Below, piece after piece: positions 33,275-44,068 of a DNA stretch of 64,000 bases. Position numbers and translations under genes: made by a program. The notes under the pieces were generated by a model. That model did no database searches. It had not been told where the DNA came from and saw only the letters and a program-made list of their open reading frames with translations. Positions within the stretch are counted from its first letter, which is position 1. Every line of letters begins with the position of its first letter. Source of the stretch: Poa pratensis (Eukaryota; Streptophyta; Magnoliopsida; Poales; Poaceae); contig CAMZMU010000034.1 of NCBI GenBank assembly GCA_947311845.1, positions 94,491,976-94,555,975 on the forward strand, in the 5' to 3' direction.

Positions 33275-33687
33275 ATGATCGGGCTGCTCCTGCTGTATGC
33301 GGCGACGCGGAGGCACCCCGCCGCCATGGCCTGCCTCTTGAGTGGCGGAGCTTGGCCCATTGGTATGAGGGGGCAAAGAGGCTAAAATAGCCTGCATTTG
33401 GCTTATTTTTTTCCAAATATGGGGGGGCAAATGGCCCATTTAGCAGTATTTCTTTGTTGGGCTGGGGGGGCGGCGGCCCCCCTGGCGTTGCTATAGCTCC
33501 GCCTATGCTCTTCCTCATCGCCGCCGTTGACTCCCGACTCTCCGACGTCAAGGCCGCCGAACGCCGCAAGGTCCTCGAGGCGTTCAACGCCCACAAGCGC
33601 GCCGCCGCCGTCGGAGGAGACTCCCAGCGCCACCAGGATCCCGCAATCCCTAGCTTCGACAGCCCGGATCGGGAGCTTCCAAATTGA
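33275..33687 (+). pseudogene. small hypothetical ORF, copy A, split by a MITE
   Basis: Starts MIGLLLLYAATRRHP, is interrupted at 33340-33507 by a MITE, and resumes with FLIAAVDSRL and KAAERRKVLEAFNAHKRAAA, ending at 33687. With the MITE and one copy of its target repeat taken out, the frame lines up with the intact homologue at 59483. I do not know the family. A hydrophobic start followed by a basic helix suggests a short membrane-anchored or secreted peptide. Confidence 0.5.
33340..33507. mobile_element. MITE, 168 bp, TSD CTCTT
   Basis: The ends are GAGTGGCGGAGC and, inverted, CATAGGCGGAGC. CTCTT flanks both sides (33335-33339, 33508-33512). The homologous ORF at 59483 has the continuous empty site. 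It contains runs such as GGGGGGGC. The superfamily is not certain. Confidence 0.75.
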
Positions 33688-34960
33688 AATTTCTGTAGCG
33701 AACCGGGGGATTGAGATTTCGCCCTATTCTTTCAACTGAATTGGGATGCTAATTTTGGTCCTAGTAGTATATTAGGAACTCAGATTATTTTGCAACCTCA
33801 ATCAATGGCGCAGTGTTCTTGTTCTCAGTTAACTAATTCGCGGTTATTACACGCTATGTATATTATGAAATCTGGATATCTGCTGCTTTGTTACAGTTCC
33901 TGTCAATACTCAATACCATGTCATGTCTGCATTATGGTTCAGACATTGAAGAGAATCAGATCTCAGGGGTGTAAGGACAAAGGGAATTCGTGACAAACAG
34001 AGTAAATTTGTTAGTCCACTGGTGCTCCATTGAACACTGCCGAATTTGATCTCTAAACTTAATTTTCTTCCCGAAATGACACTGCCGTTTGTGGCGTTAC
34101 ATTCTTCCCGAGTCCACTATCTCTGCCGTTTGTGGCGGTGGCGCGCTGGAATCTCAAGCGGCCGCGGCGACGTGAGCTGAAAGGAGCCGGCACGGGGTGG
34201 CTCCGTTCTGCAGTGTTGAAGGGCGGCTGCAGTGTTGAAGGGACTCCACATTCTGTCAGGTGTGTCTTCAACGCCGATGCTAATTAATTCTTTGGGTCGA
34301 TCATTAACGAATGTTCAGTGCTACCTAGTCCACTAATGACTGATGGAATCGGAGTCACAATTGTGCAGGTCAAAAGAATTATAGTTGGTTTACTCAGCAA
34401 GAACAAACTAACGACTTCTGATGCTGTCACAAACTTACATAACAGAACTTTAATGTTGAAACTTTAAATTAAAATCTGATGATTTTTTTTTTTGAATAAA
34501 GTCAGTTCCATGACCATATGTATGTGTCTGATTTGGTCAAATATGTGACAAGACAATGTTTCTTTGTCTTATGGATATTATTTTGTCTTATAATTCATCA
34601 GGGGCAATTGAATATTTTCATGTTCCAATATAACACCATTAGTGCTTCCAATGCGCTAAAGTGTCATATTAGGAAAGAAATTTAGACAAGGTGTCAAATT
34701 CGGAAGTATTTTTCTCGGGCCAAATAGGAAACTGATTTTAAGTTAGTGTCAAATAAGTAATTCTCTCAAAAAAATGGCAATGTTATTGGCCATCATCGGA
34801 AGCAGGCTGCAAGTCCTCGGAAACATGGCCTGGAAAAGGGTGTCATATGTCAAGCTCCTTACGACATGCGAGAATAGCATTCATGTACCAGAAAGATTTT
34901 AGGACATGTAACGACATAAAAAAATTAGACTAGACGCAAACTGGTAGGTTAGACACGAGA
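33688..34960. other. no gene seen
   Basis: Mostly AT-rich. Two copies of CTGCCGTTTGTGGCG occur at about 34082 and 34123, and a short duplication GGCTGCAGTGTTGAAGGG lies near 34212-34240. No recognisable domain in any frame. Confidence 0.4.
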
Positions 34961-36901
34961 TTACATTGTAGGACGGTCCGGCGCCCGCGTGGCGTAGGTG
35001 ATCCTGATGTGTCTGTTCATCTCGGCGGGCTTGTCGTCGATGTTACTATGATTAGCAGTAGCAGAGACGGGGGATAGTAAGCTACCATCGCGAGTTCGGC
35101 CAACTTCCGACATGGTTGTGGTCTCCGGAGTCGGCCTAGCAAGAACCTCGGGTGTCGTGAAGGAAGGCTGGGAGGAGGTGGTCATGGTATCCGGAGTTGG
35201 GGAGGGCATGACTGACCCACCTTCCGACGGGGCAGCACTCAGAGGAGGGATCGCTTGAGGTGGCGCTGCCACAACTTTTTCGATCCTGGAGGAGCCCAAG
35301 TCATACCCGGCCACGACCTTGGTTTGAACGGAAGCAGGCACGTGCACGTCGTTACCTGGTTTTCTTTGGCCGACAAACAACTGGGGGACTTGAGGGAAGC
35401 CAGAGCTTCCAAGTTCAGCTCCCGGTGGGGACGTTTCCGTGTCCCAAACTTCGGCGCGACTCTGATCCTGGTGGTCGTGGCCGCGGGAGAGGGGGAAACC
35501 GGTGACGAGCACGGGAGTGTCACGGAAGACCCAACCTCACCGTGCTGCATGGTCGTGGGACTGGCTTCGTCCCTCATGGCGCGAGTTCCTTGACCTTCGA
35601 CCTTGGGCCTGGTCCTTCCTCGAAAAAGCTTCACAAGGAAAATTTTCCCCTCCCACTCTATCCATTTGACGATGGGCTCGGGGAGGTTTCGGTGCGTCTC
35701 CGACATCAGGGGAGAAGACTAGCCTCGGCCGGGCTTCGGTGTCACTCTCCGAGTAGCCTACACGATTTGTCATCAAAGGTGTAATGGCCCTGCACAATTC
35801 CCGAGTATGAAGATAACTCGGACGGTCAGCAGGAGACATACCATCGACGGCCACAATGAGTTCCTCCGATGAGCAATCCTAGGCTGGATCATTCCTTTGG
35901 CGCAGGTGGGTGAGGTGGCCCTCGAAGAAGTCGAGGGCAACATCCCACCTCTGGAGTCCTTTGTCTCGCAGCATCTTGACCTCGCGAGCCAAAAGGGCGG
36001 TCTTTGCTGATCTCTTGGACGGCTTGCTCCACATCACCAACTCAGTCGGGAAGGCCTCGCCTTGGAACAGAGGTGGGGAGCGGTAGATCCACTGTGAGAT
36101 CCTGGCCTAGGGCTCAATAGGATTGATAGGATACTCATATCAACAAGTTGCAACTTCTTTTCCCGAAGCTCATCTGAAAAGAACTATGAGGTTAAGCCTG
36201 CTTAGCCCGACGCGATTTGAGGATGGGTGACCAACCGGGAAGTCCTTCCCGGGTGCGCACGAGTGAGGACAAAGTGCGCAGAAAAGACTAGTGTTGATCT
36301 GTGGGGCCAGTCTAGAGATCCTAGAGAGCTGCCAGGCGTGACAGCCGCCGGCCCGGGGGTGGGCCGGGGCGTTACAATTGGTATCAGAGTCGACCCTCGC
36401 GGTAACTCGGGCGTGTGCGGGTCAGGGGCGTGGACATGTGAGACATGTGCCGGCACAGGACGCATAGACGGGTCCCAAGAGGGGAAGTTCCTGGACTGGG
36501 GTTGACGGACAAAGGCATCGGTCTTCTAAGGGGGGGGGAGGATGTGAGATCCTGGCGGCTCAATAGGATTGATAGGATACTCATATCAACAAGTTGCAAC
36601 TTCTTTTCCGGAAGCTCATCTGAAAAGAGCTCCGAGGTCAAGCGTGCTTGGCCCGGAGTGATTTGAGGATGGGTGACCGACCGGGAAGTCCTTCCCGGGT
36701 GCGCACGAGTGAGGACAAAGTGCGCAGAAAAGACTAGTGTTGATCTGTGGGGCCAGTCTAGAGATCCTAGAGAGCTGCCAGGCGTGACAGCCGCCGGCCC
36801 GGGGGTGGGCCGGGGTGTTACATCCACTCTCCTCCCACGTCTTCAGCGCGCTGTTTGACCGAGGGAGGTAGATTTTCACAACCACCCAAAATTACAGCCA
36901 T
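34961..36901 (-). pseudogene. hypothetical gene broken by a Cassandra element
   Basis: From ATG 36901 on the minus strand a frame runs to the Cassandra insertion at 36822. With the element and one 5-bp repeat removed, it continues in phase (GEW joined to IYRSPPLFQGEAF) for about 90 codons to a TAG near 35878. Beyond it the same frame goes on (SSEELIVAVDGMSP, LFSPDVGDAPKPPR-like). Two more frameshifted frames (35706-35239, with LPEPIVKWIEWEGKIFLV; 35512-34961) make up the rest. I do not recognise the family; it resembles Pro/Ser-rich repeat-associated grass ORFs. At least one stop and two frameshifts show it is dead. Confidence 0.45.
36093..36822 (+). mobile_element. Cassandra-type TRIM retrotransposon
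   Basis: Two LTRs, 36093-36376 (284 bp) and 36543-36822 (280 bp), each start TGTGAGATCCTGG and end GTTACA. They enclose only 166 bp. Directly after the first LTR is ATTGGTATCAGAGTCG, the initiator-tRNA primer-binding site. Before the second is the purine tract AAGGGGGGGGGAGGA. The target repeat TCCAC flanks both ends (36088-36092, 36823-36827). Each LTR contains a 5S rRNA-like segment (36183-36247, 36628-36693) with GAGGTTAAGC, GCTTAGCCC and GGATGGGTGACC, including the internal Pol III promoter region. This combination defines Cassandra. It encodes no protein and must use enzymes of other elements. Confidence 0.93.
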
Positions 36902-37950
36902 GGCAGCCCGAATATTTTGGGAAACCCACTAGTCACCAGTCCAATTCCTCCCCAAGGAGAAGGGGACGCTTCAAATTCTAGCTCTGGATTTCTTACTCGG
37001 AGTTGAGCACTTTACCTGAGTAGCTCAAGCAACAACTCGGAAATGGCTCGTGGTTCCCGAGTAAATGACCTTACCACATCTGAAGACTCGACCAAGGAAA
37101 TCCTAGTCGGAGAACACTGGAGGTAGGTCGGTTTGAGAGTGTTTTCCTCATCTGATTTTCTTTTCGAGCTACCACAGCCTCATTTCACATACTGGTGGGG
37201 GCTTATCGGCGTGTACTGTGTAGTGCTAAACTATGAAGAGGTATACCGTACAAATGTACGATGACCTTATCAACCTACGAATGCCTAGGGTCCGCTTGGG
37301 TCCGCACATAGTCGTGCTAAGTTGGTACTCGGAAGAGATAGGATGATTAATTTTGGAAAACCCACTAATCACCAGTCCAATTCCTCCACAGGGAGAAGGA
37401 CACGCCACTAGTAGGAAACTGCCTTTCTGTGGATCACTTTTTGTGGCGCACGGAATAGCCGCATTGTTTTGCATGCGCCATAGAAATTTGGAATTCTGTG
37501 GCGCACGAAAATCGAATGCGCCACAGAAATATGGCTTTCTGTGGCGCATGCTGTATATGCGCCACAGAAATGCGCTTTCCGTGGCGCACCCGGTCCCGTG
37601 CGCCACAGAAATTATCAGATCTCAGATCTGTTTTCTTTTTTCCTTTTGGTCAAACCCACCACACGACACGCACACACCACCTGACACCCCACGAACCACG
37701 CCACCCACGCACTCCCTTATCCCTTTCTTCTCTCTCTCCCACGCACGCACCGTCTCTCCTCCCTCGTCTCCAACTCATCCGCCGCCCGCCCGCCCGCCCG
37801 CAAGTGTGCCCTGCTCCCCGCACCTCTCTCCTCCTCCTTCTCCCGCCCGCTGCCCTCCGCCGCCGACCTCGCCCGCGGCCCCCATACGCCCGGCCGCGCC
37901 TCCCACTGATCGCCCGCTCCCTCCCCACCACGCCTCCCCGCCTCCGGCAG

Positions 37951-38062
37951 GCAGGGCAGTGTGGCCGCTGGCATCCAGGCCCTTCCCACGGGCGTCACCG
38001 ACGAGCGCCTCAAGGGCTTCTTCAAGGAGGCGGAGGTGGTCCGCGAGGAGAGGAGGAAGTGA
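37951..38062 (+). pseudogene. captured 3' end of an unknown gene
   Basis: Plus-strand frame with ALPTGVTDERLKGFFKEAEV, then a basic end and a TGA at 38060-38062. The charged helical ending and clean stop look like a real gene terminus picked up separately from the phosphodiesterase, which runs on the other strand. The family is not recognised. Confidence 0.35.
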
Positions 38063-38070
38063 GCCATGCT

Positions 38071-38335
38071 AACCTCGGGGGTGGGCTCGAGGGTGAGGTA
38101 GACGCACTGGTAGAAGAAGTCGCCGCGGGCGACGCCGGTGACGCGGGCGGTATAGGGTCCGACGCCGTCTGCCGCGGCGGCGGCGGCCCGAAGTTCCTGG
38201 ATTGCCGTGGGGCGGCACATGGTGACGGCGCCGACGACGGTGGCGTGGGGCTCGAAGGGCGGGCCGCCGTGCGAGGCACGGAGGCCGGCCATGAGCCCGC
38301 GCAGGCGGCCGCGGACGTGCTCCGGCGGGTGATCC
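38071..38335 (-). pseudogene. captured cyclic phosphodiesterase fragment, central part
   Basis: The minus-strand frame reads PPEHVRGRLRGLMAGL, then GGPPFEPHATVVGAV and GDFFYQCVYLTLEPTPEV. This matches plant cyclic nucleotide phosphodiesterases of the 2H family, which open ADP-ribose cyclic phosphates. FEPHATVVGA holds the first H-x-T catalytic motif. The family's second H-x-T motif, about 90 residues downstream, is missing: the match ends at PTPEV near 38071 and unrelated sequence follows. The N-terminal piece lies at 40036-40116. The fragment cannot encode a working enzyme. Confidence 0.75.
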
Positions 38336-38339
38336 ATGT

Positions 38340-40035
38340 AAAATGCATACATGAACTTTGCACTTTAATTGCTTATATTCCAATCATATTTGCATCATAT
38401 AAGGGTTATATCAATGTTTTATCATGATTTTGGGAATACTTCATAGTTTTCCCATTTATTTGGAATTAACCCTGCACAGGCAGAAAACCCTAGTTTTGTA
38501 TTTTAATGTTTCAGGGACCCAAACGTCAACGAAATCACCTGGAAATTTACGGGCGTCAATATTTGGAAGGAAGAAGGACTACGGAAAAAGGAAGCAAGCA
38601 AACGGAGACCCGAGGGCCAAACGGGCCTGGCCCACGCGGCCAGGTACTGTGGCCGCGTGGGACCCACCCGTTTGGGCCTCGTGGCTCCGTTGCCGTCGAT
38701 CTTCGCTCCACCGCCTTCGTCTTGACCTAAAAACGCCTATAAAAAAGGTCCCCCACCCTTCTCTGGAAGGAGCGCCGCAGAAACATAGAAACACCGAAAC
38801 GGAGATCAGGAGCTGCAGATTGGAGGGGGAAAACTCCGGCGGGGCGCTGCCGGCGTGGTCTCCACCTTCTCCATCGACTTCTCCACCGTCTCCATGATGA
38901 AGAGGGAGTAGTCCACCTCTGGACTATGGGTTTGTGGAAGTAACTTATGTATCTCTCCTCTCTTGAGGTTCACTAATTAGTACCGTATGAGCTGCTGAAC
39001 ATGATTACGGTCACCGTTGTAATACCTTTGTGGTGGATCTTTATGAGTTAATATATGTTTGAGATTGCAATGTTTGTTTCAATTATGAGTATAGATGCAT
39101 ATTATGTACCCCGTTCTTGTCTACTTGTTTTGATCAAGCATGTTTATGAGAGCGTGTGAGGGGGAACGTGTGCATTAGTTGGAGTAACGGGGGGTGGCTA
39201 GTGCAGTGAACGTGAGAGAAAGTTCTGCGATCCACTTTGGTATCTTTACCTTACTTTGTTACCTCACTAGGGATAAACTAAAATACCATGCTACCGGGAT
39301 TGTGGGTGTGACCATTGCCACTACTCCATGACTAGATCTAGCATGTTCTTATTTTCACTTCATGTCATGATACTTATTGCTATACTCTGACTTATCTTAA
39401 TTACTGAGGTGTTATGATTTAGTTCGCATCTTGGTGGAGTATAAGAGAGGTTAATAACCAAAAGACCTCTATGTTAGGACGTGATGCCCATATATCTAAG
39501 TAACTTGTTATCAAACCCTGTGTTGCAATCTCATATGTTAACTTTGTGTGTCCCATTGTCTACCACTTTATAAAGAGAGAGTGCATTTGTGAAACCATGA
39601 ACCCCAGTCCATTTTTAGTCATCAGAAACACCTTTCCAACACCATATACCACTTTTATATTTTCAGCCATCATTAAATCCGAAAATACAAAAATACTTTT
39701 CATCTTGCATACACCATTTAAAAACCCAAAAATATCATTTATCATTGCATCCACCATCATTGCATATTTATTTCCTGTTTGCATTGCATAACTATCCTGA
39801 TATCATTCTTACACTTGTGCTTGACAACCACAGGTGAGGTTGAGGACCAAAACATCTAACCTTGTTTTGTAGGTAAGCAAAAGAAGGATAAGAAGATAAA
39901 TCTACCACTTCAGATTCCCCGAGAGTTCGATATTAAACCCTCGAGTCACCCCTCGTGGGGAAAACTGTCTTCCACTATACTATACACTCTGCACTTGGAG
40001 TCTCAACCTAAATCCCGTTATTTGTGCAGGCATCA
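38340..40035 (+). mobile_element. retrotransposon-like insertion inside the captured gene
   Basis: Begins about TGTAAAATGCATACATG and ends near TTATTTGTGCA. It holds a TATA-like CTATAAAAAAGG (38739), a transcript-leader-like segment and long AT-rich non-coding sequence resembling a large LTR or leader of a grass gypsy element. No coding domains. It splits the phosphodiesterase fragment. Exact ends and target repeat are not settled; GATCC and GATCA near the borders are candidates. Confidence 0.5.
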
Positions 40036-40116
40036 AGACTTGCTCTTCGGGATCATCAGCGGGTAGGCCCACACGGAGTACACCTCCTCTGGCGACACGT
40101 CGGCGGTGGCGTCCAT
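40036..40116 (-). pseudogene. captured cyclic phosphodiesterase fragment, N-terminus
   Basis: Minus strand from ATG 40116: MDATADVSPEEVYSVWAYP. The block EEVYSVWA-P is the conserved start of plant cyclic phosphodiesterases. It is separated from the central part (38335-38071) by about 1.7 kb of retrotransposon-like DNA, with GATC-containing sequence at both junctions. A stop follows soon after the match. Confidence 0.65.
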
Positions 40117-41404
40117 GGCGAGGCTGGAGGGTCTCGGTCGGGTGCCGCGAGGTCTACAAGGAGCAGATCAAGAAGACGCGACCCGGCCCCGCGCAGGATG
40201 CTCAAGCAGCGCCATGTGCTTCGCCATCGTCTCCGTCTCACTCGCCGCCGAGCGCTGGACGGCGTGGCTCGCCACGGTGGCTGCGGCCGGTGGCAGCAGT
40301 ATTTTTTTTTAAATCTGAAAAAGACTTTCTGTGGCGCATGGTTGTGGAGTGCGCCACAGAATTATTGTCTTTCTGTGGCGCACCTGCGCGTGCGCCACCG
40401 AATTTTAATTTTAGTGGCGACGATTCTGTGGCGCACCAGCCGTGCGCCACAGAATCCCAAATTGGTGCGCCACAGATAGACTTTTCTGTACTAGTGCGCT
40501 TCGAATTCCAGCTCGGGATTTCTTACTCGAAGTTGAGCGCTTTACCTAAGTAGCTCAAGCAACAACTCGGAGATGGCTCGTGGTTCCCGAGAAACGATCT
40601 AACTGCATCTGAAGACCCGACTAAGGAAATCCTAGTCGGAGAACACTAGAGGTAGGTTGGTTTGAGATTTTTTTCCTCAACCGGTTTTATTTTCGAGCTA
40701 CCACGGCTTCATTTCACATACTGGTGGAGGGCTTCTTGGTGTGTAGTGCTAAACTACGAAGATGTATACCATGCAGACGTACGATGACCTTATCGACCTA
40801 CGAATGCCTAGGGTCCCCTCGGGTCCACACTTAGTCGTACTAAGTAGGTGCTCGGAACAGATAAGGATGATTGCACAGGAAATCCGGGATCGTAACTATC
40901 GCCACCAGATCGCTCGGAATTGAAGACTTGCCGGCCAAGAAGGCGCAGATATATAAGGACTCGGAGGCCCTTGCCAAAGGGGATCGGATTCTGATTTGAC
41001 CCTGATCGGAACTCAACTCTTGCGAGATATAAAACCCTAGCCGAGAAGCATCGTCTCCAAGCTCAAAGACCTAGCTCATAGATCCAATCTAACTCTACTC
41101 TTTTGTAATCCTAGTACTTTGGTCTCCAGATCAATACACTATAAGCAGGACGTAGGGCTATTACCCATCCTTGGGGGCCGGAACCTGGGTAAAACCACCG
41201 TCTCCATAGTCTACGCCGAGATCCTTACGGACGTTGTACCCTCTCTCTATTGTCTCTTCATGACCCCAGCACGATTGTAAGATCGGGCAGCTCAATTCAA
41301 AACCCTCGACACCCGGTTTTTTAAATTAGTGCTAGTCCAGTATACAACCAAGAGTCCTTGACACAAATATTTGTGAAGGATGGAAGATTTCCTATTATGA
41401 ATAG

Positions 41405-41405
<1 letters not shown>

Positions 41406-41440
<35 letters not shown>
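41406..41440. repeat. CT dinucleotide microsatellite
   Basis: About 17 CT units, interrupted once by TTT, lie just downstream of the LTR. A simple-sequence locus likely to vary in length. Confidence 0.95.
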
Positions 41441-41762
41441 AGATAGCATACATTGGAAAAGGTATGGCAATTGGCTCCTTCATCCTACTTGACTGTGAGA
41501 AGCAGTATGGGTTTCTGTGTTGTAAAAAAATAAATATTGGTTGCAGATAGTGCAACCATATATACATTTGTATGGGTATGATACCTTAGGCTTTTGATTA
41601 TTTTTTTACTAGTTCACGCAGAAGTTATTGAGTCCCTTTAGCTTCTCTGTTGAATCCTGTAATGTGTTGGCTTGTATACAACATACCCATTTTTATTGTT
41701 GTACAGAATTGTGCATATTGTGGCAAGGGCAGCAAGTAAAACACTTTAGCCACGGATTGCAC

Positions 41763-42110
41763 TTTTTTTTTAGATAAAAGGGCTTTATTACTTAAAGTTT
41801 AAGCATTACACCCGGTCTCTGCATATAAATGCACACAGCCGCAATCCAAGCGAGAAAATAAAATAGTATGTATAGCACTAGACGAATTACAATCATGAAA
41901 TGAATAAAGTAGAACGCCGGCACTGAAGGTGGACTCGAGCGCCTATGGAGGACCAATCCGGCGATCAAGTGGCCATCCATGTCGGATAAAAATATCCCTC
42001 GCCACCTCTTCCAAACGTGCACATGCCTCCGTAAAGAGGCCTCGATGTCCCTCCCGTTGTATGGTGGACCAAGCCACTGATTGCACATAAGAAACAACTT
42101 CTTCTTACCT
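41763..42110 (-). mobile_element. LINE 3' end fragment
   Basis: The poly(T) run at 41765-41773, then AGATAAAAGGGCTTTATTAC and TTTAAGCATTACACCCGG, match the 3' end of the LINE at 29893. The minus-strand frame contains RWRGIFLSDMDGHL, equivalent to the C-terminus of that element. Only about 350 bp remain. Confidence 0.8.
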
Positions 42111-42677
42111 ATACTATAAAAGGAAACTTGCAGCTTTGAATAGTGTGCATCACGGAACATTACCACTGTTTCTACTAGTTAATTGATTCTGTCCCTGGCC
42201 AATAATTCTGCTTAATCGAGTTATCTTCATGTTGCCTGCCCTACCATTCAATTTGCAAAGTGACTAATTGAGTTCAGCGTGTGGCGGCAAAGATCATCTA
42301 GACACCAAATCAGAATTCCATCTGATGACATCATGAGCATCAGTATACTGCATGGAAGGAACAGTTTGTCATGGACCATCCAAACATTGGAAATTGTATT
42401 CTGATTTCTGCCAGTCATGCCGACTGTGCCTACTTTAAATTGGTTCCTTGACATGATTTGTAAGTGGTCCATCGTATGGTCTTCATAGATCTTTTATTTG
42501 CATGTCATGTAAAACGTGTGTTTCTTTGGATCAGACCTTAAATCGTAAGGTTATTATGCATATCATGAGTTTTTTTTTTGGCGGGGATCATGAGTCAAAT
42601 TGACAACACAGGATTGGTCTACTGTCTTTCTCTGTGTTGAACCATGGATCGTAATGCCTTTCCATGTCCTTCTGTAG

Positions 42678-43071
42678 ATTAAACAATCAGTAAGAGGAAG
42701 CTGGTTATTGATGTTAAGTATTGGGTCTTCAAAGTGTACTCTGAGACAGATGACATCTGTACAAAGACTTCCTGTCCGGCAACTGGTGTATTTGAGCTAT
42801 CTCACAGGGAGACCATGCCATCAATCGCTCCACCAGTAAGATTTCGTGCAGCGTACATCTTGTTGTGTTTCTGAATTACGATGTGCATATCTTCCCATTG
42901 CTGGGCTTGCTGCATTCCTTCAGGACATTTTGATTCACATGTGGACATTTTGTTCCGTCGCAGGGCCCTTACACCATTCAAATGAAGATGCTGGGCGAGA
43001 AGGATGAGGAACTGAGCTGCATCTCCTTCGGGTTCAGCATGAGCTTCATTGCACCGGTTTACTTGAGCTGA
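42678..43071 (+). pseudogene. ML-domain (NPC2-like) lipid-binding protein, last two exons
   Basis: Exon 42678-42835 encodes LVIDVKYWVFKVYSETDDIC, then TSCPATGVFELSHRETMPS, with a GTAAGA donor. Exon 42964-43071, after a CAG acceptor, encodes GPYTIQMKMLGEKDEEL, CISFGFSMSFIAPVYLS and a TGA. The phases match. This is the C-terminal two thirds of a plant ML (MD-2-related lipid-recognition) domain, a secreted sterol or phospholipid carrier type with conserved Cys pairs. The exon carrying the signal peptide and first strands was not found upstream. In the first exon here a TAA (42680-42682) sits where a sense codon is expected just before TISKRKL. The gene is therefore partial, probably dead; a different upstream junction cannot be excluded. 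Confidence 0.7.
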
Positions 43072-43164
43072 ACGCATTTGAGCTGAGCACCCAGTTGCAT
43101 GCAGAAATAAACAGTACTTGTGGATGTAACTATAGAAACCTCTTTATCCTAGTATATGTTCTCT

Positions 43165-44068
43165 GTATATGTTCAGAAACTTGGCAGAACAAGATGAAGG
43201 TCGAGGGTTTGTGTGCCCGCCTCTGCATGAATAAGGTTTTTACGGTCTCTGTACTGGGTAAAGGTGGAGGTCTAGCTTTGTTTTGGGATGAGAGTTTTGA
43301 TGTGGAGTTGAATAAGTAAGTTTGGTGAACACTTTATTGATGTAAAAGCCCTATGTATCGATATAAATGTACCTTTGTGTATGGTGAACCTTGTGCAAAT
43401 ATTCGTCACGAGGTGTGGACTTTACTGCGAAGAATTAAACCGCTCGGTTCTAGACCATGGTTGATGCTTGGGGATTTCAATGAGGCTATGTGGCAACATG
43501 ACAATTTTGCAAACTCCAGAAGATCTCATAGGCTCATGAGTAATTTCAGGGATATTTTATCAGAGTGTAATCTGCATGGCATTGCTTCTAAGGGTCTGCC
43601 GTGGACTTATGACAATAAGCAACAAGGAAGAAGAAATGTTAAAGTCCACCTTGATCGTGCTGTTGCTTGTACGGATTGGACTAGGCTTTTTTCTCGGTAT
43701 AAACTACGGCATCTTTCAAGTCTGAGATCTGACCATTGTCCTATTTTGCTTTTGTTGGATGGATCTGCGGGTAATGGTAATAGAAGGGTGGTCCAAAATC
43801 TGTAGTATGAAGCTTTTTGGGAGAGGGAAGGAAGTAAGCTGGATAGTCACGTACAGAGGCGTTGGGAAAAAAGAAAAGCTAGTACTGATCTTGGAGACGT
43901 GGCAACAAATCTGAAATCCTTTGATGGCTTCACTTCACGGATGGAATCACCAAACTATTGGCCATGTTGCAAAGAGGCTTGATCAAGCAAGAAAGAGAAT
44001 TGAGATTCTTAGTATGAGGGGTGATGATGCAGCCATGGTTGAAAGAAAAAGATTGTTGAGAGCGACTG
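43165..44068 (+). mobile_element. LINE 5' part: apurinic endonuclease domain
   Basis: Frames in this stretch read ETWQNKMKVEGLCARL, then FVYGEPCANIRHEVW, PWLMLGDFNEAMW, GLPWTYDNKQQGRRNVKVHL and LRSDHCPIL. These are the AP-endonuclease motifs of LINE ORF2 (GDFN and SDHCP). Stops near 43318 and 43803 and a frameshift near 43330 break it. It ends abruptly at 44068, before the reverse transcriptase. Confidence 0.85.

Larger units (their letters stand above)
37406..40496 (+). mobile_element. CACTA element carrying captured gene fragments
   Basis: Starts CACTAGTAGGAAACTGCC and ends CTTTTCTGTACTAGTG. CGC flanks both ends (37403-37405, 40497-40499). Subterminal hairpin repeats of the type TTCTGTGGCGCA...TGCGCCACAGAA lie at 37420-37615 and 40320-40480. 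It interrupts the LTR described above, whose sequence rejoins exactly when the element is removed. Inside are minus-strand cyclic phosphodiesterase exon pieces, a plus-strand tail of another gene and a later retrotransposon-like insertion. No transposase, so non-autonomous. Confidence 0.9.
36911..41311 (+). mobile_element. LTR with internal tandem duplication, split by CACTA
   Basis: A 436-bp segment beginning ATTTTGG at 36914 and at 37350 is present twice. It contains CACCAGTCCAATTCCTCC, GGCTCGTGGTTCCCGAG and TACGATGACCTTATC. The second copy is cut at 37406 by a CACTA element and resumes at 40497. Beyond 40873 the LTR continues with a TATA box (GAGATATAAAACCC, about 41026) and GAACCTGGGTAAAACC, ending CTCGACA at 41311. 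No primer-binding site follows, so this is a 3' or solo LTR of a gypsy-like element. Its exact left end is not fixed. Confidence 0.65.

Noticed and set aside
37498..38427. A 309-codon plus-strand open frame
   Set aside because: It runs through CACTA subterminal hairpins and the antisense side of the captured phosphodiesterase. Its composition follows the GC-rich DNA and no domain is visible.
40117..40300. A further captured gene in the CACTA, reading REVYKEQIKKTR on the plus strand
   Set aside because: The block is short, on the opposite strand to the phosphodiesterase, and could be its 5' untranslated region; no family is recognisable.
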